From contig NZ_SCVC01000042.1 in the NCBI RefSeq assembly GCF_004297405.1, positions 186,001-250,000 of the forward strand: a stretch of DNA of 64,000 nt, read 5' to 3'. Below the pieces are notes generated by a model. It was given only the letters and a program-made list of their open reading frames with translations. It was not told where the DNA came from and did no database searches. Below, piece by piece: positions 50,637-59,814 of the stretch. The first letter of the stretch is position 1. Each line of letters opens with the position of its first letter. The stretch is from Reyranella sp. (GTDB taxonomy: Bacteria > Pseudomonadota > Alphaproteobacteria > Reyranellales > Reyranellaceae). The position numbers and the translations under genes are program-made.

Positions 50637-51484
50637 GGGCGGCGCCCTACCTGATGAGCCTGCCGGCGCTGGTTCTGTTTGCCGGCGTCGTGGTCGTGCC
50701 GCTCGCTATGACCGTCCTGCTCTCGTTCCACGACTGGGGCCAGTACAAGGGAATCGAGCCGGTCTTCATCCTGAAGAACTGGCGGGAAGTGCTGGGCGAT
50801 TCGTACTTCCATGAAATGTTCTGGCGGACCTTCCGCATCGCCTTCTGCGTCACCTTCCTGGCGGCGCTGTTCGGCGCCCCTGAGGCTTACATCCTGAACC
50901 GCATGAAGAGCCCGTGGCGCGGCCTTTTCCTGCTGGTGATCCTGGGGCCGCTGTTGATCTCCGTCGTCGCGCGCACCTTGGGTTGGGCCTTGTTGTTTGG
51001 CGGCAGCAGCGGGTTGGTGAACAAGGCGCTGATGAACCTGGGTCTCGTCGACGCGCCACTGCCGTTCATGTTCACCGAGACGGGCGTCATCGTGGCGCTG
51101 ACGCATGTGCTGATGCCCTACATGGTGCTGGCAGTCTGGGCGTCTCTGCAACGGCTCGATCCGCAGGTCGAGAACGCGGCTATTGCTCTGGGTGCGGGTC
51201 CCATCACGGTACTGCGCCGCATCGTGCTGCCGCAGGTCATGCCCGGCATCCTCTCCGGCGCCGTGATTGTCTTTGCCCTGGCCGCCAGTGCCTTCGCCAC
51301 GCCCGCCATCATCGGTGGCCGCCGGCTCAAGGTCGCGTCGACGCTGGCCTACGATGAGTTCCTGAACACACTCAACTGGCCGCTTGGCGCGGCGGTGGCT
51401 GTGCTGCTGTTGTTCGCACTGGTCGCCATCGTGTGGGGCGCCAACCGGCTGGTCGAGCGGCGCTATGCGCAGGTGTTCGCATGA
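50633..51484 (+). CDS. ABC transporter permease (PotB-like)
   Basis: A 283-residue inner-membrane permease with six hydrophobic segments. The EAA-like loop is NAAIALGAGPITVLRRIVLP. The start is the ATG at 50633, within an ATGA overlap; a GTG at 50624 is less likely. It pairs with the next gene as the PotB/PotC-type heterodimer. Confidence 0.92.
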   Translation: MRAAPYLMSLPALVLFAGVVVVPLAMTVLLSFHDWGQYKGIEPVFILKNWREVLGDSYFHEMFWRTFRIAFCVTFLAALFGAPEAYILNRMKSPWRGLFLLVILGPLLISVVARTLGWALLFGGSSGLVNKALMNLGLVDAPLPFMFTETGVIVALTHVLMPYMVLAVWASLQRLDPQVENAAIALGAGPITVLRRIVLPQVMPGILSGAVIVFALAASAFATPAIIGGRRLKVASTLAYDEFLNTLNWPLGAAVAVLLLFALVAIVWGANRLVERRYAQVFA

Positions 51485-52290
51485 GCCGGAACGGTCCTCT
51501 GGCGCTCGCCTACCACACGCTGTTCGTCGCCTTCATGCTGGCGCCCATTCTGGTCGTCTGCATCGTGGCGTTCACGCCGGAAGGCTATCTGTCGTTCCCG
51601 ACCGATCGCTGGTCGCTGCGCTGGTTCTACGCCATCGGCCGTTATCCTGAGTTCATCTCCGCCTTTTGGCGTAGCATCTGGCTGGGGGCTCTCTCCTCGG
51701 CCATTGCCGTGACCGTGTCGGTGCCGGCCGCTCTCGCCATTGCCCGCTATCGTTTTCCCGGTCGCGAGGCAATGACGGCGCTCTTCATGTCGCCGCTGAT
51801 GATCCCGCATGTCGTACTGGGCATCGCCTTTCTGCGCTTCTTTACTGAGATCGGACTGGGCGGCACCTTCACGGGCCTCGTCCTGTCGCACATTGTGATC
51901 GTCCTGCCCTTTGCCTTGCGCCTCACTCTCGCGTCGGCGATCGGACTGGACCGCGCCATCGAACACGCGGCAGTGTCGCTTGGCGCCACGGAGTGGGTGG
52001 TGCTGAAGCGCATTACCTTGCCCCTGGTCCTGCCGGGTCTCGCCAGTGGCTGGGCGCTCGCCTTCATCAATTCGTTTGACGAAGTGACGATGACGGTGTT
52101 CATCGCCGCTCCCGGAACCGAAACTTTGCCTGTACGCATGTTCCTCTACATTCAAGATAATATCGATCCGCTGGTTACGTCGGTGTCGGCCTGCGTGATC
52201 GCCATCACCGTCGTCGCGCTGATTCTGCTGGATCGTGCCTACGGGCTGGAACGCCTGCTGGTCGGGCGGGGAGCCACGCATGGCCGCTAA
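51481..52290 (+). CDS. ABC transporter permease (PotC-like)
   Basis: A 269-residue inner-membrane permease. Six hydrophobic segments and the loop EHAAVSLGATEWVVLKRITL, then PLVLPGLASGWALAFINSFD, match PotC-type permeases. ATG at 51481 overlaps the preceding stop (ATGA). It overlaps the following oxidoreductase start by 11 bases, joining transport to catabolism in one message. Confidence 0.92.
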   Translation: MSRNGPLALAYHTLFVAFMLAPILVVCIVAFTPEGYLSFPTDRWSLRWFYAIGRYPEFISAFWRSIWLGALSSAIAVTVSVPAALAIARYRFPGREAMTALFMSPLMIPHVVLGIAFLRFFTEIGLGGTFTGLVLSHIVIVLPFALRLTLASAIGLDRAIEHAAVSLGATEWVVLKRITLPLVLPGLASGWALAFINSFDEVTMTVFIAAPGTETLPVRMFLYIQDNIDPLVTSVSACVIAITVVALILLDRAYGLERLLVGRGATHGR

Positions 52291-53416
52291 CGTAGGAGCC
52301 GCTGACTACGATGTCGCCGTCGTCGGTGGCGGCCTGGTCGGCGTTGCCACTGCCTGGGGCCTCGCACGCGAGGGATGCCGGGTCGTCGTACTCGACGAAG
52401 GCGACCGCGCGGTGCGGGCAAGCCGCGGCAACTTCGCGTTGGTCTGGGTGCAGAGCAAAGGGCTGGGGCTCGCACCCTATGCCGGCTGGACCATCCGCTC
52501 GTCCAACGCCTGGGGCGGCTTCTCCGATCTCCTGAAGCAGGAGACCGGTCTCGACGTCTGCTTCCAGCGGCCGGGCGGCTTCCATTTGGCCTTGTCGGAG
52601 AAGGAACTGGAGGCACGCGCCAATATCCTGAAGCGGCTGCACAACCAGCCGGGCATCGTCGACTACAAGACCGAGATCATGGACCATTCGCAGGTGGCCA
52701 GGATGCTGCCGGACATCGGTCCCGAAGTGGTCGGCGGCAGCTACTGCCCGCTCGACGGTCATGTGAATTCGCTGCGCCTGTTCCGTACCTTGCATACGGC
52801 CATCAATGCGCGCGGCGTGACCTACCTGCCGAGTCATCGGGTGGAGAGCATCGCCAAGGAAGGCGGGGAGTTCCGTCTCACGACGGCGCATGGCGAGATC
52901 CGGGCGGGCAAGGTGGCGCTGGCCGCCGGCAATGCCAACATGCGGTTGGCGCCCATGGTCGGACTGGAAGCGCCGATGCGGCCGGAGCGCGGCCAGATCG
53001 TCGTCACCGAGCGGCTGCGGCCTTTTCTAAGCTATCCTGTCGTTACCCTGCGCCAGACCGACGAGGGCACGGTGATGATCGGCGACTCCAAGGAAGAGAG
53101 CGTCGATCCGGCCGGTCTCACGATCGGCGTCAGCGCGACCGAGGCCGAACGCGCCGTGCGCCAGTTCCCGCTGCTTGCCAATGTGAACGTGGTCCGCACC
53201 TGGAGCGCTATTCGCGTCATGACCCAGGACGGCTTCCCGATCTACGACGAGTCCGAGACGCACCCCGGCGCCTTCACCGTCTGCTGCCATTCCGGCGTGA
53301 CGCTTGCTGCCAACCATGCGCTCAGCATCGCGCCGATGATTGCCCGTGGCGCGCTCGACAAGTCGCTCGTCGCTCCCTTCAGTGTCCGGAGGTTCCATGT
53401 TCAAGAGGCTGGCTGA
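52280..53416 (+). CDS. FAD-dependent amine/amino-acid oxidoreductase (DadA-like), first copy
   Basis: A 378-residue flavoprotein. Dinucleotide motif VAVVGGGLVGVATAWGLARE opens it; ATG-type motif and C-terminal FTVCCHSGVTLAANHALSIA are typical of DAO (glycine/D-amino-acid oxidase) proteins. It directly precedes genes for a 2Fe-2S protein and an NAD(P)/FAD protein, the subunit set of opine oxidases, D-hydroxyproline dehydrogenases and HcnABC. It would be the catalytic flavin subunit (beta/HcnC type). Start ATG at 52280 lies inside the permease gene end. Confidence 0.9.
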   Translation: MAANVGAADYDVAVVGGGLVGVATAWGLAREGCRVVVLDEGDRAVRASRGNFALVWVQSKGLGLAPYAGWTIRSSNAWGGFSDLLKQETGLDVCFQRPGGFHLALSEKELEARANILKRLHNQPGIVDYKTEIMDHSQVARMLPDIGPEVVGGSYCPLDGHVNSLRLFRTLHTAINARGVTYLPSHRVESIAKEGGEFRLTTAHGEIRAGKVALAAGNANMRLAPMVGLEAPMRPERGQIVVTERLRPFLSYPVVTLRQTDEGTVMIGDSKEESVDPAGLTIGVSATEAERAVRQFPLLANVNVVRTWSAIRVMTQDGFPIYDESETHPGAFTVCCHSGVTLAANHALSIAPMIARGALDKSLVAPFSVRRFHVQEAG

Positions 53417-53690
53417 CACTGGCACTGCCGTCGCGATTGTGGTCGACGGCAAGCCTGTCGCGGCACGGGCAGGGGACACGGTTGCGGCCGCGCTGCTGGC
53501 CGCCGGCATCGACCATTGCCGCACGACGCCGGTCACCGGGGCGCCGCGTGCACCCTATTGCCTGATGGGTGTGTGCTTCGAGTGCCTGGTCACGGTCGAT
53601 GGCGTCGGCAGCCGCCAGGGCTGCCTGATTCCCGTGCACGACGGCATGAAGGTCGAAACCCAGATCGGCAAGCGGGAGGCCGGCCGATGA
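53397..53690 (+). CDS. (2Fe-2S)-binding subunit (HcnA/LhpF/OoxA-linked type)
   Basis: A 97-residue ferredoxin-fold protein. Cysteines occur in HCRTTPVTGAPRAPYCLMG then VCFECLVTVDG and RQGCLIPV, the pattern of the small subunit in multi-subunit amine dehydrogenases. It starts inside the end of the preceding flavoprotein gene (20-base overlap, GGAGG upstream) and overlaps the next gene by ATGA. It passes electrons between the two flavoproteins. Confidence 0.9.
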   Translation: MFKRLADTGTAVAIVVDGKPVAARAGDTVAAALLAAGIDHCRTTPVTGAPRAPYCLMGVCFECLVTVDGVGSRQGCLIPVHDGMKVETQIGKREAGR

Positions 53691-55096
53691 CCGCTGCTTC
53701 CGATCTTGCGCCGTCTTACGACCTCGTCGTGATCGGCGGCGGGCCCGCAGGCCTCGCCGCGGCCTCGCTCGCGGCCCGCGCGGGCGTCTCGACCGTGCTG
53801 TTCGACGAGAATCCTGGCGTCGGCGGCCAGATCTATCGCGCCATCACGACGACACCCGTCGCCGATCGTGCGGTCCTGGGCGAGGATTATTGGGCGGGCG
53901 CTGAGTTGGCGTCTGAAGCCAAGGCCAGCGGTGCTCTGATCGTGAACGGCGCCACGGTCTGGAGCCTCGATCCGCAGAAGATCGTGGGCGTTTCCATCGC
54001 CGGCAAAGCGCGGATGATCGAGGCGAAGCACGTGATCATCGCCACTGGTTCGCAGGAGCGCCCGTTTCCCATTCCCGGCTGGACCTTGCCGGGCGTGATG
54101 ACCGCAGGCGGCGCGCAGACCGCTCTCAAGGCGCAGGGACTGGTGCCGAGCGGCCGCACGGTCATGGCAGGCACTGGCCCGTTGCTCTGGCTGCTCGCAG
54201 CGCAAACCTTGCGCGCGGGCGGACGGATCGATGCCATCCTCGACACCACCCCGTGGCGCAACTGGCTGCAGGCTCTGGTCCATTTGCCCGACTTCGCTTT
54301 GTCGCCCTACTTCGCCAAAGGCCTGGCTCTGCTGCGTGAAGTGAAAGCGAAGGTGCCGGTGCATCGCATCGACCGGGTCGGGGCGGTAGGCAAGGAGAAG
54401 CTCAGCGAAGTCGTCTTTGCGAGCGGCGGTCGCGAGCGGCGGTTGCCGGCCGATCTGTTGCTGCTGCACCAGGGTGTCGTCCCCAACGTCAACCTCGCCA
54501 ATGCGGCTGGTGTTGAACATGTCTGGAATGACCGGCAGCTCTGCTTCGTGCCAGTGCTCGATGCCGATTTCGGCAGCTCCGTTCCAGGTATCGCTGTGAC
54601 CGGCGACGGTGCGGGCATCGCAGGTGGTACGGCGGCAGCCGAGCGTGGCCGTATTGCTGCCATCGCTGCGGTCCGCGCGCTGCGCCCGGAAGCGACGCTA
54701 CCCGACACCCAGGCAATCCGTCAGAAGCTGCAACGCGAGGAAATGGGACGCGCGTTCCTCGATTGGCTGAACCGCCCTGCCGAATCCTTCCGTCAGCCCG
54801 AGGGAGAGACACTCGCATGTCGTTGCGAGGAGGTAACAGCCAAGCAGGTGCGCGACATGGCGCGCATCGGCTGCGAAGGGCCGAACCAGATGAAGGCCTT
54901 CCTGCGCTGTGGCATGGGGCCCTGCCAGGGCCGGTTGTGTGGCCTCACCGTCACCGAGCTGATCGCCGCCGAGCGGAAGATGACGCCTGCCGAGGTCGGC
55001 TACTACCGGCTGCGCCCGCCGGTGAAGCCGATCACCCTGGCCGAACTCGCTTCGCTGCCGATCAGCGAAGCCGAGCGCAAGGCGGTGGAGCGCTGA
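53687..55096 (+). CDS. FAD/NAD(P)-binding oxidoreductase with BFD-like 2Fe-2S domain (HcnB/OoxA type)
   Basis: A 469-residue protein. The FAD motif LVVIGGGPAGLAAASLAARA is followed by GVGGQIYRAI, a second nucleotide region (ATGSQERPFPIPGWTLPGVM) and TGDGAGIAGG. The C-terminal part carries Cys in ACRCEEVTAKQVRDMA, FLRCGMGPCQGRLCG, a bacterioferritin-associated-ferredoxin-like 2Fe-2S site. This is the alpha subunit of opine/proline-type dehydrogenases. ATGA overlap with the 2Fe-2S gene; one base separates it from the next gene. Confidence 0.92.
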   Translation: MTAASDLAPSYDLVVIGGGPAGLAAASLAARAGVSTVLFDENPGVGGQIYRAITTTPVADRAVLGEDYWAGAELASEAKASGALIVNGATVWSLDPQKIVGVSIAGKARMIEAKHVIIATGSQERPFPIPGWTLPGVMTAGGAQTALKAQGLVPSGRTVMAGTGPLLWLLAAQTLRAGGRIDAILDTTPWRNWLQALVHLPDFALSPYFAKGLALLREVKAKVPVHRIDRVGAVGKEKLSEVVFASGGRERRLPADLLLLHQGVVPNVNLANAAGVEHVWNDRQLCFVPVLDADFGSSVPGIAVTGDGAGIAGGTAAAERGRIAAIAAVRALRPEATLPDTQAIRQKLQREEMGRAFLDWLNRPAESFRQPEGETLACRCEEVTAKQVRDMARIGCEGPNQMKAFLRCGMGPCQGRLCGLTVTELIAAERKMTPAEVGYYRLRPPVKPITLAELASLPISEAERKAVER

Positions 55097-55097
55097 G

Positions 55098-56210
55098 ATG
55101 GCCCGCACGGCCGACGTCGTCATCATCGGCGGCGGCATCCATGGCTGTTCGACGGCGCTGCACTTAGCGTTACGCGGGCTCAAGCCCATCCTGATCGAGA
55201 AGGACTATGCCGGCCGTCATGCTTCGGGCGTGAATGCCGGCGGCGTGCGCCAGCTCGCGCGCGATCTGTTGGAGATTCCGCTATCGATCGCCTCGATGGA
55301 GTTGTGGGAGCGGATCGAGGAGCTGGTCGGTGACGATTGCGGCTTTTCAAGTCATGGCACAGTGCTGATCGCGGAAAGCGACGAGGAACTGGCGGGGTTC
55401 CGCGAACGCGTCGACGATCTTCACCTGCGAGGCCTTACGCACGAGGAGCTGATCGACCGGGCCGAGCTGAAACGGCTGGTGCCGGCCGTCTCCGACTATT
55501 GCCCGGGCGGCGTGGTTTCGCGCCGGGATGGCGCAGCTGATCCCTTCCGCACGACGCAGGCCTTTCGTCGCCGCGCGGTCGAAGAGGGGGCCGAGATCAT
55601 TGAGGGCGTGACGGTCACAGGGCTCACTCGCGTGGGCAGCAACTGGCGGGTCGAGACCAGCGACGGTGCATTCGAGGCGCCCAAGGTCGTGAATGCAGCA
55701 GGCGCTTGGGCCGACCGGATCGCGGCCATGTTGGGCGAGCCGGTGCCGCTCACCGTGGTGGCGCCAATGCTGATGGTGACCAGCGCGCTCGCGCCCTTCA
55801 TCGAGCCCGTGGTGATTCTGCGCGGGCGCAAGCTCTCCTTCAAGCAACGCGAGAACGGCACCGTGGTGATCGGTGGTGGCCATCTCGCGACACCCTATCG
55901 CGATCGCAACGAGACGGTGATCGACTGGAATAAGCTCGCCCTCAGCGCCCGCACGGTGTGGGAGCTGTTTCCGGCGATGCACGAAGCCACGATCGTGCGT
56001 GCCTGGGCCGGTATCGAGGCCTATATGCCGGACGGCGTGCCTGTCGTCGGCCGCAGCTCGACGTCGGAAGGTATCTTTCACCAATTTGGCTTTTCGACCC
56101 ACGGCTTCCAGCTCGGACCGGCCACTGGCGCGGTCATGGCCGAACTGGTGGCGACGGGATCGACCAACACGCCGATCGACGGGCTAGGGATCGAACGCTT
56201 CAGGCCGTAG
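55098..56210 (+). CDS. FAD-dependent oxidoreductase (DadA/SoxB-like), second copy
   Basis: A 370-residue DAO-family flavoprotein. VVIIGGGIHGCSTALHLALR is the FAD motif; SGVNAGGVRQLARDLLEIPL and GVPVVGRSSTSEGIFHQFGF are typical. Last gene of the operon and one base from the previous. It is a second catalytic flavin subunit, perhaps for another step or an alternative partner for the iron-sulfur subunits. Substrate unknown; imported amines or N-alkyl amino acids are plausible. Confidence 0.9.
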   Translation: MARTADVVIIGGGIHGCSTALHLALRGLKPILIEKDYAGRHASGVNAGGVRQLARDLLEIPLSIASMELWERIEELVGDDCGFSSHGTVLIAESDEELAGFRERVDDLHLRGLTHEELIDRAELKRLVPAVSDYCPGGVVSRRDGAADPFRTTQAFRRRAVEEGAEIIEGVTVTGLTRVGSNWRVETSDGAFEAPKVVNAAGAWADRIAAMLGEPVPLTVVAPMLMVTSALAPFIEPVVILRGRKLSFKQRENGTVVIGGGHLATPYRDRNETVIDWNKLALSARTVWELFPAMHEATIVRAWAGIEAYMPDGVPVVGRSSTSEGIFHQFGFSTHGFQLGPATGAVMAELVATGSTNTPIDGLGIERFRP

Positions 56211-56343
56211 TTCGCAACTGATCGTCTGGCGGTTGTTCACGAGAGCTGAAGCCGAAGCCGGGTGACGGAAGGTCCATCGCAGTTCAGGATGATCGTCGCG
56301 GAAGATCGGCGTCGACATCCTGCAACCGAAGGAGGAGGCGATC

Positions 56344-56766
56344 ATGAAGTACCAAGGTAGCTGCTTCTGTGGTGCGGTCGGACTCGAGGTCACGGGCGCA
56401 CCGGAAGCAATGGGTTATTGCCATTGCCAGTCCTGCCGATCCTGGTCGGGCGGCCCGGTGAATGCCTTTAGCCTCTGGAAGCCTGACGCCGTGCGTGTCG
56501 TGTCAGGTGCCGAGCATATCGCGACCTTTACCAAGACCCCGCTCAGCGAACGCAAGTACTGCACGAAGTGCGGTGGCCACCTGATGGCCAACCATCCGCC
56601 GCTTGGGCTCGTCGATGTCTTCGCGGCGACAATTCCGACCCTCGCTTTTGCCCCGGCAGTGCACGTCAATTACGCTGAGACGGTGCTGCGAATGAAGGAT
56701 GGCCTTCCCAAGCTCAAGGACTTCCCTGCCGAGTTTGGCGGCTCGGGCGAGATGGTCGCTGAGTAG
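56344..56766 (+). CDS. GFA family protein (CENP-V/glutathione-dependent formaldehyde-activating fold)
   Basis: A 140-residue zinc-binding protein. Zinc ligands are CFCG near residue 7, YCHCQSCRSW and YCTKCGGHLMAN. The family includes Gfa, which was proposed to bind S-hydroxymethylglutathione; most members have no proven activity. An AAGGAGGAGG site precedes the ATG. Single gene, 133 bases after the oxidase operon. Confidence 0.9.
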   Translation: MKYQGSCFCGAVGLEVTGAPEAMGYCHCQSCRSWSGGPVNAFSLWKPDAVRVVSGAEHIATFTKTPLSERKYCTKCGGHLMANHPPLGLVDVFAATIPTLAFAPAVHVNYAETVLRMKDGLPKLKDFPAEFGGSGEMVAE

Positions 56767-56785
56767 GCGCGCTGCCTGGTCGGCG

Positions 56786-57709
56786 TCAGGAGGCACTGCG
56801 CCAGTCGTAGCCCAGCCGCGGGAAATGTACGGTCATCTCACCGACCTCGGGATCGTTCCGTAGCAGGGCGATCTCGTGCGCGTCGATGAACGTCACCTCG
56901 CCCTCGACCCAATCCTTGGCATTGTCGGCGGGGCGGACGCGCGCGCCTTGTCCCGGCTGTGGATCGCCTTCCTGTGGCTGCGAGGGGCGCGGTGTCGCCG
57001 GCGTAGCCGCGCGCGCTTCGGCCAGTGCCTCGTCAGCGTCGATGTTCGTGCGCTTGCCGTGGCCGATTGCGGCCATGCGGTCGCGCCAAGCCAGCAGGCG
57101 TGGGTAGGGCGCAAGCTCCTGGCGGCAATCGATGTGGCGGCCGCGATAGAACCAGACGACATGATAGGTCGCAAAGTCGGCGATGCACGGCGTGTTGCCC
57201 AGCAGATAGGGGCGTCCGTCGGCCAGCATGTCGGCGATCCAGCGGATCTGCGGCCGCACGAGATGGAGATTGCGGGTCGCAGCCTTGCGTACCGCCTCGA
57301 TGGAGGGCACCGGCAGGCCATGCAGCTTGGCGCGATCCTCGTGCAGACCTTCGGGCATATGCTCGGCGTTGATGCCGGACACGTAGAGCGCCGTCGGCCG
57401 CATGAACTGCTGCTCGGCCCACCAGGCGATGGCATCGGCGGCGCCTGACGTCTTCGCCGGGAAGAAGCTGGGTTCGGGCACGCGACGCTCGAGTTCCCGG
57501 GCGATCAGGCGGGTGTCACACCACACGTCGGCGCCTTCCTGCAGTACGGGCGTGCGGCGGTAACCTCCGGTCAACGGTGTCAGCTTGGGTTTGGGGTTGA
57601 TCGGCGGGATCTCGACACTGCGCCAGGCCAGGCCCTTGAAGCCCAGCATCAGGCGCGCCTTCTCGGCGAAGTTGGAGAAATCGTAATTGTGCAGGATGAG
57701 GCTGGTCAT
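56786..57709 (-). CDS. glutathione S-transferase family protein
   Basis: A 307-residue protein. The N-terminal thioredoxin-fold domain starts LILHNYDFSNFAEKARLMLG and has YRRTPVLQEGADVWCDTRLI. The C-terminal helical domain contains GRPYLLGNTPCIADFATYHV, the N-capping box region. A ~75-residue extension (about 232-307), Pro/Gln-rich then beta-like (VEGEVTFIDAHEIALLRND), makes it longer than standard GSTs. Its start overlaps the upstream gene's stop (ATGA). Confidence 0.88.
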   Translation of the reverse strand: MTSLILHNYDFSNFAEKARLMLGFKGLAWRSVEIPPINPKPKLTPLTGGYRRTPVLQEGADVWCDTRLIARELERRVPEPSFFPAKTSGAADAIAWWAEQQFMRPTALYVSGINAEHMPEGLHEDRAKLHGLPVPSIEAVRKAATRNLHLVRPQIRWIADMLADGRPYLLGNTPCIADFATYHVVWFYRGRHIDCRQELAPYPRLLAWRDRMAAIGHGKRTNIDADEALAEARAATPATPRPSQPQEGDPQPGQGARVRPADNAKDWVEGEVTFIDAHEIALLRNDPEVGEMTVHFPRLGYDWRSAS

Positions 57710-58044
57710 GGATCTGTCCGTTGGCTGGCGGCCGGTGCGATCGGCCTGTACTCGCTACGCTCGCCGTCGAGCCAATTCAGGTCGGTCTTTCCGGCTGTTC
57801 GAAGATAGTCTTGTGCTTCGAGAAGCAGCGGATTTTGTAGATCCCGTTCCGTCAGGAGATGCCGCCTGTCCGCAACGTGACGCGCCATGAACGATGCTTC
57901 ATGGGGTTGGTCGGTGTAGGCGCGGACGAGGAAAGACACATCGCCGTCCGAAAAGGTGAAGATGTCGTACTCGTAGTGATAGTCATGGAAGCCTTGGGCA
58001 TCAGGCTCCGACGCGTCGACGTGATGGGAGACCTCGACCTTCAC
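57706..58044 (-). CDS. hypothetical protein, 112 residues
   Basis: A small acidic soluble protein that I do not recognise. It has a His/Tyr-rich start (VSHHVDASEPDAQGFHDYHY), then EYDIFTFSDGDVSFLVRAYT, and a helix-rich second half. Located between GNAT and GST genes on the same strand: four bases after the GNAT stop, and its stop overlaps the GST start. The three genes form an operon. Confidence 0.7.
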   Translation of the reverse strand: MKVEVSHHVDASEPDAQGFHDYHYEYDIFTFSDGDVSFLVRAYTDQPHEASFMARHVADRRHLLTERDLQNPLLLEAQDYLRTAGKTDLNWLDGERSEYRPIAPAASQRTDP

Positions 58045-58048
58045 CGGT

Positions 58049-58495
58049 TCAGACGTCCATCACGTAGTAGACCTTCTTCTCGCGCCGCATCCCGAGACGG
58101 TCGTAGAAACGCTGCGAACCGGCATTCTCTTCGCCGGTCGTCCACAGGACGCGGGTGTCGCCGCGCTGCTTGGCGAGGCCGCGGATCGCGTCGATGAGCT
58201 TCTCTCCGACCCCGGCTGAGCGCGCGTCGCTCGTGACATAGAGCTCTTTCAGGTACAGGCCGTGTGTCAGGTTGGGGCCTGGAAAGTAGGGGTTGAGGAT
58301 GGCGAAACCGACCAGTCGGCCGCCGTCCTGTTCCGCCACCAGACACAGCGTACCGCCAAGCGGCGATTCGGCCAGGAATGAAGCTCCCTTGGCGCCGGCG
58401 CCGTCGGCAACCGGGTTGCCGTAGTGGCGCTCGTGATCCTCCAGAAGGAAGGCGAGCTGGGCCTCGTCGCCGTGCCTTGCGTGCCTGATTTGCAT
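58049..58495 (-). CDS. GNAT family N-acetyltransferase
   Basis: A 148-residue acetyltransferase. It starts MQIRHARHGDEAQLAFLLED; motif A, which binds acetyl-CoA, is YLKELYVTSDARSAGVGEKL, and motif B is NAGSQRFYDRLGMRREKKVY. Closest in style to spermidine/diamine or amino-acid acetyltransferases, but the acceptor is not determinable. ATG at 58495 is chosen because it starts the first strand; the 58531 extension is unlikely. Confidence 0.87.
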   Translation of the reverse strand: MQIRHARHGDEAQLAFLLEDHERHYGNPVADGAGAKGASFLAESPLGGTLCLVAEQDGGRLVGFAILNPYFPGPNLTHGLYLKELYVTSDARSAGVGEKLIDAIRGLAKQRGDTRVLWTTGEENAGSQRFYDRLGMRREKKVYYVMDV

Positions 58496-58576
58496 GGCGA
58501 TTCGTCTAACATCGCTGGCCCGGTCGAGCAAAGACGGTCAAAATCCTGTCATTGAAATTCGAGGACAAGGCACACG

Positions 58577-59746
58577 ATGGACGGCGTGGTGAACATCGAG
58601 GATCTGCGCAAGCTCGCCAAAAAGCGGCTGCCTAAGATTGCATACGACTTCATCGAAGGCGGCACCGACGACGAAGTCGGCCTTGTCACCAACGAGCAGG
58701 CCTTCCGCAAGGCGCGCATCGTGCCGCGCTATCTGGTCGACGTTTCGGTCCGTGATCAGTCGACGACGCTGTTCGGCCGTACTTACTCGAGCCCGATCGG
58801 CATCGCGCCGACAGGTCTTGCCGGCCTGTTTCGCCATGGCGCCGATCTGATGCTGGCGGAAGCCGCGCGCGACGCCAACGTGCCTTTCATCATGTCGGGC
58901 TCCAGCACCGGTTCGATCGAGGATCTCGGCAAGCTGGCACCCGACCACGGCTGGTATCAGCTCTATTCCGCCAAGGACCAGGCTGTTTCGGAGGACTTGA
59001 TCAAGCGTTCCGCCGACGCCGGCCTACGCACCCTGGTCTTCACGGTCGACGTGCCGGAGGGCTCCAACCGCGAGCGCAACACGCGCAACGGCTGGGGCCG
59101 GCCGCTGAAGCTAACCTGGAAGACCAAGTTCGAGGCGCTGCTGCATCCTGCCTGGATGATGCAGTGGCTGAAGCACGGCACGCCCTATTTCAACAACTGG
59201 GCCAAGTATGCCGGCCCCAATGCCACTGCCGAGAAAGTGGCCGATCTCGTCGCCTACCAGAATCGCGCGCCGATGAGCTGGAAGCATGTCGAGCGCTTTC
59301 GTGAGGTGTGGAAGGGCAATTTCGTGCTGAAAGGGATCATGCATCCCGACGATGCGATCCGCGCCCATTCATTGGGGGTCGACGGCATCATGGTATCGAA
59401 CCATGGCGCGCGTCAGCTCGACCTCGCGCCGTCGCCGCTGGAAGTGCTGCCGGCCATACGCGATGCGGTCGGCGACAAGATGACCGTCATGTTCGATGGC
59501 GGCGTGCGCCGCGGTCTCGATGCCATCATCGCCCTCTGCATGGGTGCCAAGTTCGTGTTCGTCGGCCGGCCGACACTGTACGGTGTCACGGCGGGTGGCG
59601 TCGCGGGAGCTGCCAAGGCGTTGCAGATATTCCGCCGCGAGGTCGACCTCAGCATGGCCCAGATCGGCGCGACGAGCATTGCCGACCTTGGCCCGCAGTT
59701 CTTGATGTGGAAGGATGACGAAGATCTGCGCCGCAATCGGCGCTGA
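58577..59746 (+). CDS. FMN-dependent alpha-hydroxy acid oxidase/dehydrogenase (LldD-like)
   Basis: A 389-residue flavoenzyme of the lactate/glycolate/mandelate oxidase family. Features: AYDFIEGGTDDE with the active Tyr, IGIAPTGLAGLFRHGA, YQLYSAKDQ, FTVDVPEGSNRERNTRNG and the catalytic His/Arg loop SNHGARQLD. FDGGVRRGLDAIIALCMGAK binds the FMN phosphate. The loop has Ala where most members have a second Gly (SNHGGRQLD). It oxidises a 2-hydroxy acid to the 2-oxo acid; donor to oxygen or quinone is not clear. Confidence 0.9.
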   Translation: MDGVVNIEDLRKLAKKRLPKIAYDFIEGGTDDEVGLVTNEQAFRKARIVPRYLVDVSVRDQSTTLFGRTYSSPIGIAPTGLAGLFRHGADLMLAEAARDANVPFIMSGSSTGSIEDLGKLAPDHGWYQLYSAKDQAVSEDLIKRSADAGLRTLVFTVDVPEGSNRERNTRNGWGRPLKLTWKTKFEALLHPAWMMQWLKHGTPYFNNWAKYAGPNATAEKVADLVAYQNRAPMSWKHVERFREVWKGNFVLKGIMHPDDAIRAHSLGVDGIMVSNHGARQLDLAPSPLEVLPAIRDAVGDKMTVMFDGGVRRGLDAIIALCMGAKFVFVGRPTLYGVTAGGVAGAAKALQIFRREVDLSMAQIGATSIADLGPQFLMWKDDEDLRRNRR

Positions 59747-59814
59747 TCTTCATTTCAACTCAAGGTCGCGCTCTCTCGCCAGACCGGTAGACGGTTCTGG
59801 TGCAGGGAGATGTG

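Noticed and set aside
52280..55096. Hydrogen cyanide synthase hcnABC
   Set aside because: Subunit types match, but the order differs, a polyamine-type importer is in the operon and a second DAO gene follows. An opine/hydroxyproline-type oxidase fits better.
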